This document shows positions 1 to 5,836 of a stretch of DNA of 6,452 bases, piece by piece. The position numbers and the translations under genes were made by a program. The notes under the pieces were generated by a model. That model saw only the letters and a program-made list of their open reading frames with translations. It ran no database searches and was not told the DNA's origin. Source of the stretch: Lachnospiraceae bacterium UBA3821 (GTDB lineage Bacteria > Bacillota > Clostridia > Lachnospirales > Lachnospiraceae); NCBI GenBank assembly GCA_002368865.1, contig DFDT01000094.1, positions 1 through 6,452 on the forward strand, read 5' to 3'. Numbering within the stretch: the stretch's first letter is position 1; each line of letters starts with the position of its first letter.

Positions 1-46
1 ACGGGACAGCTATTCCATATCCCGGCAAGCACCCATTGTATGAGAT

Positions 47-91
47 AAAAAATGCCATCTGCCGCAGGAATTCACCTGTTGCAGATGGCAT
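47..91 (-). terminator. Rho-independent terminator of the sigma/ABC operon
   Basis: On the minus strand an 11-bp perfect stem (ATGCCATCTGC pairing with GCAGATGGCAT, 81-91 with 52-62) is followed, after a 2x2 internal loop, by a second 4-bp stem (CAGG/CCTG) and a 6-base loop. A run of five to six T residues follows directly (52-47). This is a classic intrinsic terminator for transcription coming from the right. On the plus strand the same hairpin is followed only by a mixed pyrimidine stretch, so any effect in that direction would be weaker. Confidence 0.88.
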
Positions 92-128
92 CTTCTCCAT
101 CATCTTTAATATACAGTTTTTCCCGAGA

Positions 129-159
129 ATAGCATCCGACCTTTGGTTTAGTATGCTAT
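129..159. repeat. Inverted repeat, 7-bp arms
   Basis: ATAGCAT at 129-135 is the perfect reverse complement of ATGCTAT at 153-159, with a 17-base spacer. The right arm contains the stop codon of the small frameshifted frame at 156-256. No T-tract follows on either strand, so it is not a terminator by itself. It may fold in the 3' end of the operon transcript ahead of the strong terminator, or it may be chance. Confidence 0.35.
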
Positions 160-256
160 CCGATCCACCACTCCGGCGTCAGTTCCCCGAGTGTCACCAC
201 TTTAAGGAGTATCTTCTTATATTCAGATTTATCCTGACATTTGTCCCGACATTCAT
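156..256 (-). pseudogene. Small cysteine-containing ORF, apparently one base short
   Basis: Not a family I recognise. A strong ribosome binding site (GGAGGA, 261-266) lies 4 bases before an ATG at 254-256, but in that frame translation ends after 20 codons. The -1 frame is open from 254 to a TAG at 156-158 and reads much more like protein: a CRDKC pair of cysteines, a charged stretch, then VVTLGELTPEWWIG. That frame has no ATG, GTG or TTG before its middle, so it cannot use the ribosome binding site unless one base is restored near 249-254 (for example ATGAAATGT instead of ATGAATGT). The repaired product would be about 33 residues. It lies 51 bases after the permease gene and before the operon terminator, so it is probably the last gene of that operon. 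It may be a sequence error, a true frameshift, or a chance open frame. Confidence 0.42.
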
Positions 257-307
257 CGTTTCCTCCGCAGTTTCAACTCAAAGCTGCTTCTATCCTTCAA
301 TATCATT

Positions 308-1561
308 TCATCGGCTCTTCACCTGCATCCTCTGATAGGAAACATACGTGATCGGAACCGCGGCGGCAATCAGAAGTGGATACAGGATCCCTGCCGCCTG
401 AAAGACATTGAGGAAATGACTCCCTATGCTGAACAGACGGTACTTCGAAAACGCGTAGTACATCAGGAAATTCGTGGGGCGAATGGACCAGAGCTGTGAG
501 ATGATCCCCAGGCTGTCCGGAATGTTGAATATCCCGAGGAGAAAGATCCCGATCTGCACGGCCAGTACGCCTGTACTGCTGCCAAGTGTCTGCGACAGGA
601 GCATGGTCACGGCAGCAAATACCATCGCCAGCACAAGCGCCAAACCGATAAAGATGAGGATCCCTTGACCGACCGTAAGATCCCAGGCCGTACTCTGGAT
701 CACCATGAGGAGCGGCGCATCCCATCCCCCGTGGCCGAAGGTGATCAGGCAGACGGCCAGATTCACGCCAAGAACAATGGCCATTTCCAATATTCCCACC
801 GTAATGCCTGCAAACAGCTTGGCAAGGGATACCGGTTTCCTGCCGTTTCTTGTGCTCAGGATCATCGCGTCCGTCCGGTGCGAGACTTCCTCGCTGAAAA
901 CACCGGCAAGGCTGACGACAATGAGCAGGAACACAAACCAGATATACACAAAAAACATCTGGATAAAACTACTGTAGCCACGCGCATACCCATAAGCAAA
1001 CGGAACGCTCTGCCTGTCATATTTTTCTGACCAATACTCTGTTTCTTCCTCACTCAGGCCATCCCGTGAAAAACCATACTCCAGGTTATCCCTCACGGCC
1101 TGATAATACTCCGCCGCATCCGATTCCATGAGCAGCCTGTTCGGATCTTCCGCATCCTGAAACTGCGTATAAAGCTTTGAAAGCAGATCCTCATAACCCA
1201 GTTTCTCCGCAGCGAACCAGACCCCGCGATATTCTCCGGACCCGGTCGTTTCCGCATACGGAAGATCCTGTTTGTCTTTCAGGAATTCTTTCATTTCCGT
1301 ACGCATCCTCTGAAGCAATGCATCATCCAGTTTTTGACCTGTGATTTCTTCGCTGGTCTTTTTCTGCTGCTGATAAAACTCATACGCTGACATCGACGTT
1401 CCATCGGGGAAATCATACCGGCCGCCGATCCCGAAAGGAAGGACATTCGATATTCCTGCTATAATCAGTAACGTCATCCCGATCACCAGCGTGATCCAGA
1501 TCGCCCGTTTTGACAGGATCTTCTTCAGTTCCGTTTTATATAAGCTTCCATAATTATGCAT
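308..1561 (-). CDS. ABC-2 type transporter permease
   Basis: Membrane subunit of an ABC exporter, 417 residues, working with the ATPase encoded just upstream. One helix near the N-terminus (about 20-42) is followed by a large charged segment of about 155 residues, probably outside the membrane. Five more hydrophobic segments follow, near 199-222, 250-274, 298-322, 327-346 and 388-408. The loop after the second helix (FSEEVSHRTDAMILSTRNGR) resembles the cytoplasmic coupling loop of ABC-2 permeases. The ATG at 1561 is chosen because AGGAGG (1568-1573) sits 6 bases before it; an in-frame TTG at 1579 would lie upstream of that site. The gene overlaps the ATPase gene by 8 bases, suggesting translational coupling. 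The substrate cannot be read from sequence. Relatives of this layout often export antimicrobial peptides or act in envelope-stress resistance, which is inference here. Confidence 0.88.
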   Translation of the reverse strand: MHNYGSLYKTELKKILSKRAIWITLVIGMTLLIIAGISNVLPFGIGGRYDFPDGTSMSAYEFYQQQKKTSEEITGQKLDDALLQRMRTEMKEFLKDKQDLPYAETTGSGEYRGVWFAAEKLGYEDLLSKLYTQFQDAEDPNRLLMESDAAEYYQAVRDNLEYGFSRDGLSEEETEYWSEKYDRQSVPFAYGYARGYSSFIQMFFVYIWFVFLLIVVSLAGVFSEEVSHRTDAMILSTRNGRKPVSLAKLFAGITVGILEMAIVLGVNLAVCLITFGHGGWDAPLLMVIQSTAWDLTVGQGILIFIGLALVLAMVFAAVTMLLSQTLGSSTGVLAVQIGIFLLGIFNIPDSLGIISQLWSIRPTNFLMYYAFSKYRLFSIGSHFLNVFQAAGILYPLLIAAAVPITYVSYQRMQVKSR

Positions 1562-2270
1562 TTTCTGCCTCCTCGTCAAACTCCTTCAGGTAAAACTCTT
1601 CCAGATCCATCCCGATCCCGTGGGGCGTCCCGTCATAGATGAACTGTCCGTCTTTCATCATCAGGATCCGGTCCGCGATATGCTCCACATCCGATACGAT
1701 GTGCGTGGAGAGGATGACGATACTGTCTTTTCCGAGCTCCGCGATCAGGTTGCGGAAACGCACACGTTCTTTTGGATCAAGGCCGGCAGTCGGTTCGTCC
1801 AGAACCAGTATCTTCGGATCGTTAAGCACGGCCTGTGCGATCCCGAGGCGCTGCTTCATTCCGCCGGAATAGGTTTTGATCTTCTTTCCGGCTGCCGACT
1901 CCAGGCTGACGATCCTCAGAAGCTCCGCGCATTTTCTTCTGGCTGTGTGCTTATCCAGGCCCTTAAGGGCCGCCAGATACATCAGGAAGTCCTTTCCGGT
2001 AAAATCCGGATAATAGCCGAAATCCTGCGGAAGGTAACCGAGCGCATCGCGGTACAGCTCTTCCGAAGCGTCCAATGTGCCCCCGTCCTTAAAGCTTATC
2101 GTTCCTCCCGTCGGCCTTAAGATCCCGCAGATCATGCGCATCAACGTCGTCTTTCCGGCACCGTTCGCGCCGAGAAGCCCGATGACACCCGGCCGAAATA
2201 CAGTAGAAATCCTGTCGACCGCGATTTTGTTCCCGTATTGTTTTGATACTCTGTCTAACACAAGTTCCAT
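1554..2270 (-). CDS. ABC transporter ATP-binding protein
   Basis: Cytoplasmic ATPase subunit that powers the exporter with the permease encoded downstream. All nucleotide-binding motifs are present in 238 residues: Walker A GANGAGKTT (34-42), Q-loop glutamine 82, signature YSGGMKQR (134-141), Walker B ILVLDEP with catalytic glutamate 159, D-loop AGLDP (162-166) and the switch histidine 190 in STH. Length and motif spacing are normal for ATPases of ABC-2 exporters of the CcmA/BcrA type. The start overlaps the end of the membrane-protein gene by 16 bases and is preceded only by a weak GTGAGAAG-like site, consistent with coupled translation. The C-terminal segment after the H-loop is short, so there is no added regulatory domain. 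Confidence 0.95.
   Translation of the reverse strand: MELVLDRVSKQYGNKIAVDRISTVFRPGVIGLLGANGAGKTTLMRMICGILRPTGGTISFKDGGTLDASEELYRDALGYLPQDFGYYPDFTGKDFLMYLAALKGLDKHTARRKCAELLRIVSLESAAGKKIKTYSGGMKQRLGIAQAVLNDPKILVLDEPTAGLDPKERVRFRNLIAELGKDSIVILSTHIVSDVEHIADRILMMKDGQFIYDGTPHGIGMDLEEFYLKEFDEEAENA
1568..1573 (-). promoter_or_regulatory. Ribosome binding site deciding the permease start
   Basis: AGGAGG 6 bases before the ATG at 1561, lying inside the last codons of the ATPase gene. It favours the ATG over the in-frame TTG at 1579, which lies upstream of it. Confidence 0.8.
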
Positions 2271-2968
2271 GATGTCTTCTCACTCTCTTTCATGTAAATT
2301 CCACACTCTCTGATGATCGCCAGCAGGACAAGCAGCATCATGCCCGTAACCGCCTGGACAGATACACTGTCTTTCAGCTGCATCCGGATGAAAACCGCAG
2401 GCAGGAGGCACACCACCGATCCGACCGCAATCACAGCATAGACACTTTCCAAACGATGCCATTTCCGTGTGATCATCAGGCCGATGTATACATTCAGCAG
2501 GTAGGGCACGGCGGTCATAAGCAGCATCACATGGGGCTCCGCATGCAGGCAGGACGCCTCCCAGATCGCCGCGGTTGCCAGCACGACAAGGCTGAAAGAA
2601 CCCAGTATCAGCAGGCGGATCAAGCGCACAAACGGATAGGAAAACCGGCTCGCCATCTCCAGCTCTTCCATGTGATACCGCTCGGACCGTCCCATTGCTG
2701 TCACCGGCACCAGTGCTGCGGCCGGTATCAGACCCCCCAACACCCAAGACACCTGCGGATCTTCTGTCAGCCAGCCGGCATACATGAGCAGGCAAAGAAA
2801 GATCCCGGCTATTATGCTTCGAATTCCCATGTGCTGCAGTTCGATTCGCAGGATACTGCCAAACTGCAAGGAACGTTCTTCATAACGCCTGACAAAACGT
2901 CTCTGCCTGTCCGACTCATTCATCTGATAAGCCATTTTCAACTGTTTTTTCAACTCTTTATCTGTCAT
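2255..2968 (-). CDS. Six-helix membrane protein, possible anti-sigma/sensor or exporter subunit
   Basis: A 237-residue integral membrane protein of a family I cannot name. Residues 1-47 are hydrophilic and rich in K, R, E and Q, and should be cytoplasmic. Six hydrophobic segments follow near 48-66, 74-91, 114-134, 146-166, 176-195 and 204-219, then a short charged tail. It starts 9 bases after the sigma-factor stop, with AGGTG just before the ATG, and overlaps the ATPase gene by 16 bases. Genes directly after an ECF sigma factor commonly encode its membrane-bound anti-sigma factor, and a cytoplasmic N-terminus of about 45 residues would suit that role. No zinc-binding HxxxCxxC anti-sigma motif is visible. 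The alternative is a second membrane subunit of the ABC exporter. The coding assignment is firm; the function is inferred. Confidence 0.85.
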   Translation of the reverse strand: MTDKELKKQLKMAYQMNESDRQRRFVRRYEERSLQFGSILRIELQHMGIRSIIAGIFLCLLMYAGWLTEDPQVSWVLGGLIPAAALVPVTAMGRSERYHMEELEMASRFSYPFVRLIRLLILGSFSLVVLATAAIWEASCLHAEPHVMLLMTAVPYLLNVYIGLMITRKWHRLESVYAVIAVGSVVCLLPAVFIRMQLKDSVSVQAVTGMMLLVLLAIIRECGIYMKESEKTSWNLC

Positions 2969-2977
2969 AGCAGCACC

Positions 2978-3427
2978 TCATGTCAGCTCCTTTTTCAGAA
3001 GTGCAAGACCTTCTTTTAATCTTCGGTGAACAGCAAACCGGGACATACCGACGACCTTGCCGATATCCGCCGCAGACAGTTCGCTGACATACCGCAGTGC
3101 GATGATTTCTCTCAAGTCATCTGGCAGCTTATCCATTGCCTCTCGAACAGCTTCCTGAATAATGACTTCTTCCGGCCCATATCGGCTGCCTGCTTCCGGC
3201 TCCGTGCATTCCTCAATACTGACATGCACCGGCTTCCGGAATTCATCCATACACAGATTTCTGGCTATGGTATACAGATAAGCCATTTCTCTTCCTGTAT
3301 CCCTGTAGGAATGGCTTTGCCAGAACCTTAAGTATGACTCCTGCACAATATCTTCAGCGAGGTACCGGTCTTTTGTTTTCACGAAGCAATACCGTAGGAG
3401 TCGGCTGTATTGCTCTTGTAAATCCAT
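2978..3427 (-). CDS. ECF-like sigma-70 family RNA polymerase sigma factor
   Basis: A 149-residue alternative sigma factor that would direct RNA polymerase to a small set of promoters. Sigma region 2 is seen in AEDIVQESYLRFW (24-36) and AYLYTIARNLCMDEFRK (49-65), covering the core-binding and -10 recognition parts. After a short acidic linker, region 4 spans about 100-148, with LPDDLREIIALRY and the helix-turn-helix LSAADIGKVVGMSRFAVHRRL. Regions 1 and 3 are absent, as in the ECF group, though the protein is shorter than the usual 160-200 residues. The ATG at 3427 is chosen for its AGGAGG site; the frame runs 44 codons further upstream, but that part crosses a terminator. It is the first gene of an operon with a membrane protein and an ABC exporter. 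Autoregulation is likely by analogy, but no -35/-10 pair could be fixed with confidence in the 60-base leader. Confidence 0.93.
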   Translation of the reverse strand: MDLQEQYSRLLRYCFVKTKDRYLAEDIVQESYLRFWQSHSYRDTGREMAYLYTIARNLCMDEFRKPVHVSIEECTEPEAGSRYGPEEVIIQEAVREAMDKLPDDLREIIALRYVSELSAADIGKVVGMSRFAVHRRLKEGLALLKKELT

Positions 3428-3436
3428 GGATTTTTG

Positions 3437-3442
3437 CCTCCT
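3437..3442 (-). promoter_or_regulatory. Ribosome binding site deciding the sigma-factor start
   Basis: AGGAGG 9 bases before the ATG at 3427. It rules out the longer in-frame start at 3559, which would begin inside the esterase gene and read through the hairpin terminator at 3491-3525. Confidence 0.82.
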
Positions 3443-3490
3443 CTGTATATATAACGGAGCTGTAGACGATTTGTGCGCAGAATTTCTATA

Positions 3491-3525
3491 ACAAAAACAA
3501 ACACCCGGCAAAATATGCCCGGATG
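3491..3525 (-). terminator. Rho-independent terminator after the esterase-like gene
   Basis: On the minus strand CATCCGGGCA (3525-3516) pairs with TGCCGGGTG (3510-3502), with one T-G pair and one bulged G around a 5-base loop. The tail is TTTGTTTTTGTT. It lies about 20 bases after the esterase stop and 64 bases before the sigma-factor start, so the sigma operon should have its own promoter in 3428-3490. A possible extended -10 (TGT then TATAGA, 3493-3485) lies at its distal edge, but I could not pair it with a -35. Confidence 0.75.
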
Positions 3526-3545
3526 CCTGTATTTCCCTGTACTTT

Positions 3546-4868
3546 TCAGTTGTTGACACTTATGGGATGCGCCTGCGTCACAAAGATCATCCCGTCATAC
3601 AGCTCTGAGGGAACCTGCCAGACCCGATAAGCATACGGAAGGATTCGAAACACAATTCCGTTAAGACCATCCATCGGATTCTCCCCGAGGTTGCCCATAA
3701 AGATGTATCCGTTCACCATTTCTGCCAACCCCACATCAGCGGGAATAGTCGAGAAATCCAGCCAGGAAAAATCATAACCGTTTTTACGGGAAGCCTTCGC
3801 AAGCGGATCTCTCGAATAAAATGTCCTGTTCACACGTTTTCCGGAGCTTGTCGGAAAATTACATGTCGTCTTATAGAAGTCTGTCCCTATGGCGAAGTAT
3901 GCATTTCTTCCGATCCTGTCCGTCAACAGATTCCCCATAACCTTATTTTCACCGCCGACATATGTGCCTGACTGCTCCATATGACCGTTATGTCCCGTAA
4001 TGAAGATCCTGTCATTCCCCCTTTTCTCTTCCTGTGCGAGGATCCACATCGTATTGTCCGCCATGTACTGGTCGCGGATCCCGTTGGCGTCCGCGAAATT
4101 CTCTTCATACGCCTTTTCCATCGCCTGATTCTGCAATAAAATGTCCGTCAGATGCACCGCTGTATCCATGGCCTGATCCGTGTCGGACGCGAGGTTTCTC
4201 TCTGATAACTCCTGATTGAGCTTAGTAAGAAACGATACCCTTTCCTCGCGATTATATAAAGCAGACCATTCCTCACCGTCCCGGAGTATCTCCAGTTCTG
4301 CAGTATCATGACCCAGGCTCTTCAATTCTTCCAGAAGGAATTGATAGTTGTATTCTGTTTGCTGCATATCAAACCCATAAAACCGGATATCATCTCCTTC
4401 GGCAGCAGTCTCGTTATAGCTGCGCATCCAGGAAATCAGATCCTCCATTTCATCGGTCCGGTAGATGGCAAACCCAATCGCGGCAGCAGCCTCTTTTGCT
4501 GTACCATCTCCACCATGAATATAACGGTTGACTGCCTCGCACCCACCGTAATCGCCCTCCAGGGCAAACGCCCGGACGCCATATTGTTCCACCATGATCT
4601 GAAACACATCCAGTTTCAGTTGCTGAAATTCACGGTTTCCGTGTGTCGCCTCTCCCAGCGCAATGATTCTTGTATTATCAGGAATTGCTATCTCAGAAAT
4701 CTGTCCTGCATATGCGGCAAATTCTTTAGGATCTGCACTCTCCCCGGTTCCAAATCCGCCAAAATGGGAAAATACAGTCCCTGTAAGAACCAGCACGGCA
4801 AGAATACATAAGATAACAATTCTTCTGATCGCTACATGTTTCTTTTTCTTTATGCCCATGTCTTTCAT
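3546..4868 (-). CDS. Membrane-anchored erythromycin esterase family protein
   Basis: A 440-residue member of the family that includes the macrolide esterases EreA and EreB, which open the erythromycin lactone ring. The order is: a basic N-terminus (KKKKHVAIRR), one hydrophobic helix (about 17-34) without a clear cleavage site or lipobox, then the catalytic domain from about 45 to the end. Family motifs are intact: GEATHG (72-77) with the key Glu73 and His76, FALEGDYGG (101-109) with Glu104, DIRFYGFDMQ (160-169), RDQYMADN (265-272) and HNGH (293-296). ATG 4868 has GGAGG 6 bases upstream; an in-frame start at 4961 would have no such site and would overlap the small ORF. The enzyme should face the cell exterior, unlike the cytoplasmic Ere resistance enzymes, so macrolide hydrolysis is not assured; many homologues are hydrolases of unknown substrate. 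It is coupled to the upstream small ORF through ATGA. Confidence 0.92.
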   Translation of the reverse strand: MKDMGIKKKKHVAIRRIVILCILAVLVLTGTVFSHFGGFGTGESADPKEFAAYAGQISEIAIPDNTRIIALGEATHGNREFQQLKLDVFQIMVEQYGVRAFALEGDYGGCEAVNRYIHGGDGTAKEAAAAIGFAIYRTDEMEDLISWMRSYNETAAEGDDIRFYGFDMQQTEYNYQFLLEELKSLGHDTAELEILRDGEEWSALYNREERVSFLTKLNQELSERNLASDTDQAMDTAVHLTDILLQNQAMEKAYEENFADANGIRDQYMADNTMWILAQEEKRGNDRIFITGHNGHMEQSGTYVGGENKVMGNLLTDRIGRNAYFAIGTDFYKTTCNFPTSSGKRVNRTFYSRDPLAKASRKNGYDFSWLDFSTIPADVGLAEMVNGYIFMGNLGENPMDGLNGIVFRILPYAYRVWQVPSELYDGMIFVTQAHPISVNN

Positions 4869-5029
4869 TTTGTTCCTCCGCGTCGTATCTGTGGGGTTTT
4901 TGGATATTTCCACAACTCCTTCAGCGGTACGATTCTTTCCATTTTTTCCGCACGTGCCCATTCCGGCACACGATCCATATCATTTATATCGATTCTCTCC
5001 ATCCATCGAATTTGTTCTCTGAAATCCAT
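4865..5029 (-). CDS. Small charged protein, translationally coupled to the esterase
   Basis: An intact 54-codon frame, MDFREQIRWMERID at its start and KTPQIRRGGTK at its end, of no family I recognise. It is rich in R, E, K, D and W, with no membrane segment or signal peptide, so it should be cytoplasmic. The ATG at 5029 has GGGAG 6 bases before it. The TGA stop (4865-4867) shares bases with the esterase ATG (4866-4868), a typical coupling overlap, and the GGAGG used by the esterase lies within its last codons. The same frame stays open upstream to 5086 with equally protein-like sequence (RRDDWEIRIARQRE), but the better start there, at 5106, is in another frame. The true gene may therefore be an 80-residue protein that is now frameshifted (see 5030-5106). 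Alternatives are an expressed 54-residue protein or a translated leader for the esterase. Confidence 0.55.
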   Translation of the reverse strand: MDFREQIRWMERIDINDMDRVPEWARAEKMERIVPLKELWKYPKTPQIRRGGTK

Positions 5030-5106
5030 CTCGCTCTCCCTTTGTCTGGCAATCCGTATCTCCCAGTCATCGCGTCGTAGTTCCTGTTATTATTCATTCT
5101 GATCAT
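5030..5106 (-). pseudogene. Displaced N-terminal part of the small ORF, apparent one-base loss
   Basis: AAAGGAG (5113-5119) stands 6 bases before ATG 5106, with a second in-frame ATG at 5097. This frame reads MIRMNNN, then continues as a 40-codon ORF ending at 4984-4986. From 5086 onward the -1 frame is open and joins the 54-codon ORF directly. Adding one A in the AATAATAACAGG stretch (for example AAACAG or AACAAGG) would give one continuous 80-residue protein. No canonical slippery heptamer is visible, so programmed frameshifting is less likely than mutation or a sequence error. Confidence 0.45.
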
Positions 5107-5112
5107 TATTAG

Positions 5113-5119
5113 CTCCTTT
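5113..5119 (-). promoter_or_regulatory. Ribosome binding site of the small ORF/esterase unit
   Basis: AAAGGAG 6 bases before the ATG at 5106. It is the best-placed site in this gap and the main evidence that translation of the upstream small ORF begins at 5106 rather than only at 5029. Confidence 0.6.
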
Positions 5120-5161
5120 CTTTTGCGTCCAATCGTTCGTTAGTATGCACCGTGTAAATTT

Positions 5162-5188
5162 GCCGGATACCCTGAAAAGATATCCGGC
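5162..5188. repeat. Perfect 8-bp inverted repeat between lipoprotein and esterase units
   Basis: GCCGGATA (5162-5169) and TATCCGGC (5181-5188) are perfect reverse complements around an 11-base spacer. On the minus strand the hairpin is followed by AAATTTACA, which is too poor in T for a convincing terminator. It lies 59 bases after the lipoprotein stop and 55 bases before the next start. It could be a weak or factor-assisted terminator for the lipoprotein unit or an operator near the promoter of the esterase unit. The GC-rich arms make a chance origin less likely. Confidence 0.5.
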
Positions 5189-5247
5189 GGATGTCCATGC
5201 TGTTTATTGCCGCATGTCTTTTCTTCTACTCAGCTGTTTCTGCTGCA

Positions 5248-5784
5248 TCACAGATTATTCCCGGAGAGGTTTGCGGAGTCATCGTCGCCCCAAATCCAGA
5301 AAACAATCTCCTCACCCCAATGCATACCGAGATAAATCTCATCGCCATCATGCAGAATATCAAAATCTGTCGTCATATGGCTTTCATCAACCGTTCTTGT
5401 CAGCGATGCCGTCAGCAAAGACCCGTCAACCACGAATGTACCCTCGCCGCCTTCAGCACCGATAAACCAACTCATCTGTCCGCTGCTGCGGATTTCCATA
5501 CTTGCACCGAATTCCGCATAGCATTCGAAAAGGTCTGAAAAGTCGGAAAGATTATTTCGGATAGGATCCAGATGCCATGGCCCCGCCAAGTCAGATACTT
5601 TTGCAGAATCATCCGGTATTTCCGGACTTTCTATGCTTTTGTCTCCATTCTCTCCCTGAAGGCTGTCGCTACGTGAGCTGCCGGCACTGGTATTACTGGT
5701 GACAGTATTAACCGTTCCATATTTACATGCCGTCAGTGTACAAAGCAGTACCAATAATAGAATCAAACCCGTAAGCTTCTTCAA
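5248..5784 (-). CDS. Secreted lipoprotein of unknown function, TTG start
   Basis: A 178-residue protein with a short lysine-led signal peptide (MKKLTG), a hydrophobic core and the lipobox LTAC, so Cys20 should be lipidated and the protein anchored on the outer face of the membrane. Residues 21-65 form a linker rich in Ser, Thr, Asp and Glu. From GPWHLDP (68-74) to the end the pattern of alternating hydrophobic residues with GDEIYLGMHWGEEIVFWIW suggests a small beta-barrel or META/lipocalin-like fold; this is inference, not a family match. TTG at 5784 is the only usable start: a TGA stop lies three codons upstream and no other start codon precedes the signal peptide. GGAG (5795-5798) is 10 bases before it. 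It follows the four-helix membrane protein by 52 bases and may share its transcript. Confidence 0.88.
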   Translation of the reverse strand: MKKLTGLILLLVLLCTLTACKYGTVNTVTSNTSAGSSRSDSLQGENGDKSIESPEIPDDSAKVSDLAGPWHLDPIRNNLSDFSDLFECYAEFGASMEIRSSGQMSWFIGAEGGEGTFVVDGSLLTASLTRTVDESHMTTDFDILHDGDEIYLGMHWGEEIVFWIWGDDDSANLSGNNL

Positions 5785-5836
5785 AGTCTGTCAACTCCAT
5801 TCATTATTCGTATTCATAACCAGCCTCATGGACGGC

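Noticed and set aside
1..46. Possible C-terminus of a gene entering from the left edge
   Set aside because: Several frames are open for about 15 codons on both strands, but none shows a recognisable motif, so the fragment is too short to support a call.
36..335. Plus-strand 99-codon open frame at the left edge
   Set aside because: It runs through the intrinsic terminator hairpin and antisense to the permease end, has no ribosome binding site, and its composition is not protein-like.
2456..3019. Plus-strand 187-codon open frame rich in His, Gln and Cys
   Set aside because: It is the antisense shadow of the six-helix membrane protein, with no ribosome binding site or recognisable domain.
3446..3454. 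TATATATA box as a -10 element for the sigma operon
   Set aside because: Transcription would begin within the ribosome binding site and no -35 stands at the right distance.
3428..3559. 44-codon N-terminal extension of the sigma factor
   Set aside because: It would start inside the esterase gene, cross a terminator hairpin and precede the AGGAGG site; sigma region 2 already begins right after ATG 3427.
4869..4961. 31-codon N-terminal extension of the esterase-like protein
   Set aside because: The extension has no ribosome binding site and overlaps the small ORF, while ATG 4868 has GGAGG at 6 bases and starts a normal anchor sequence.
5084..5097. Programmed ribosomal frameshift in the small ORF
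   Set aside because: The shift direction is -1, but there is no X XXY YYZ slippery heptamer and no strong downstream stimulatory structure that I can see.
5145..5538. Two plus-strand open frames opposite the lipoprotein
   Set aside because: They lack ribosome binding sites and lie antisense to a gene with a clear signal peptide and lipobox.
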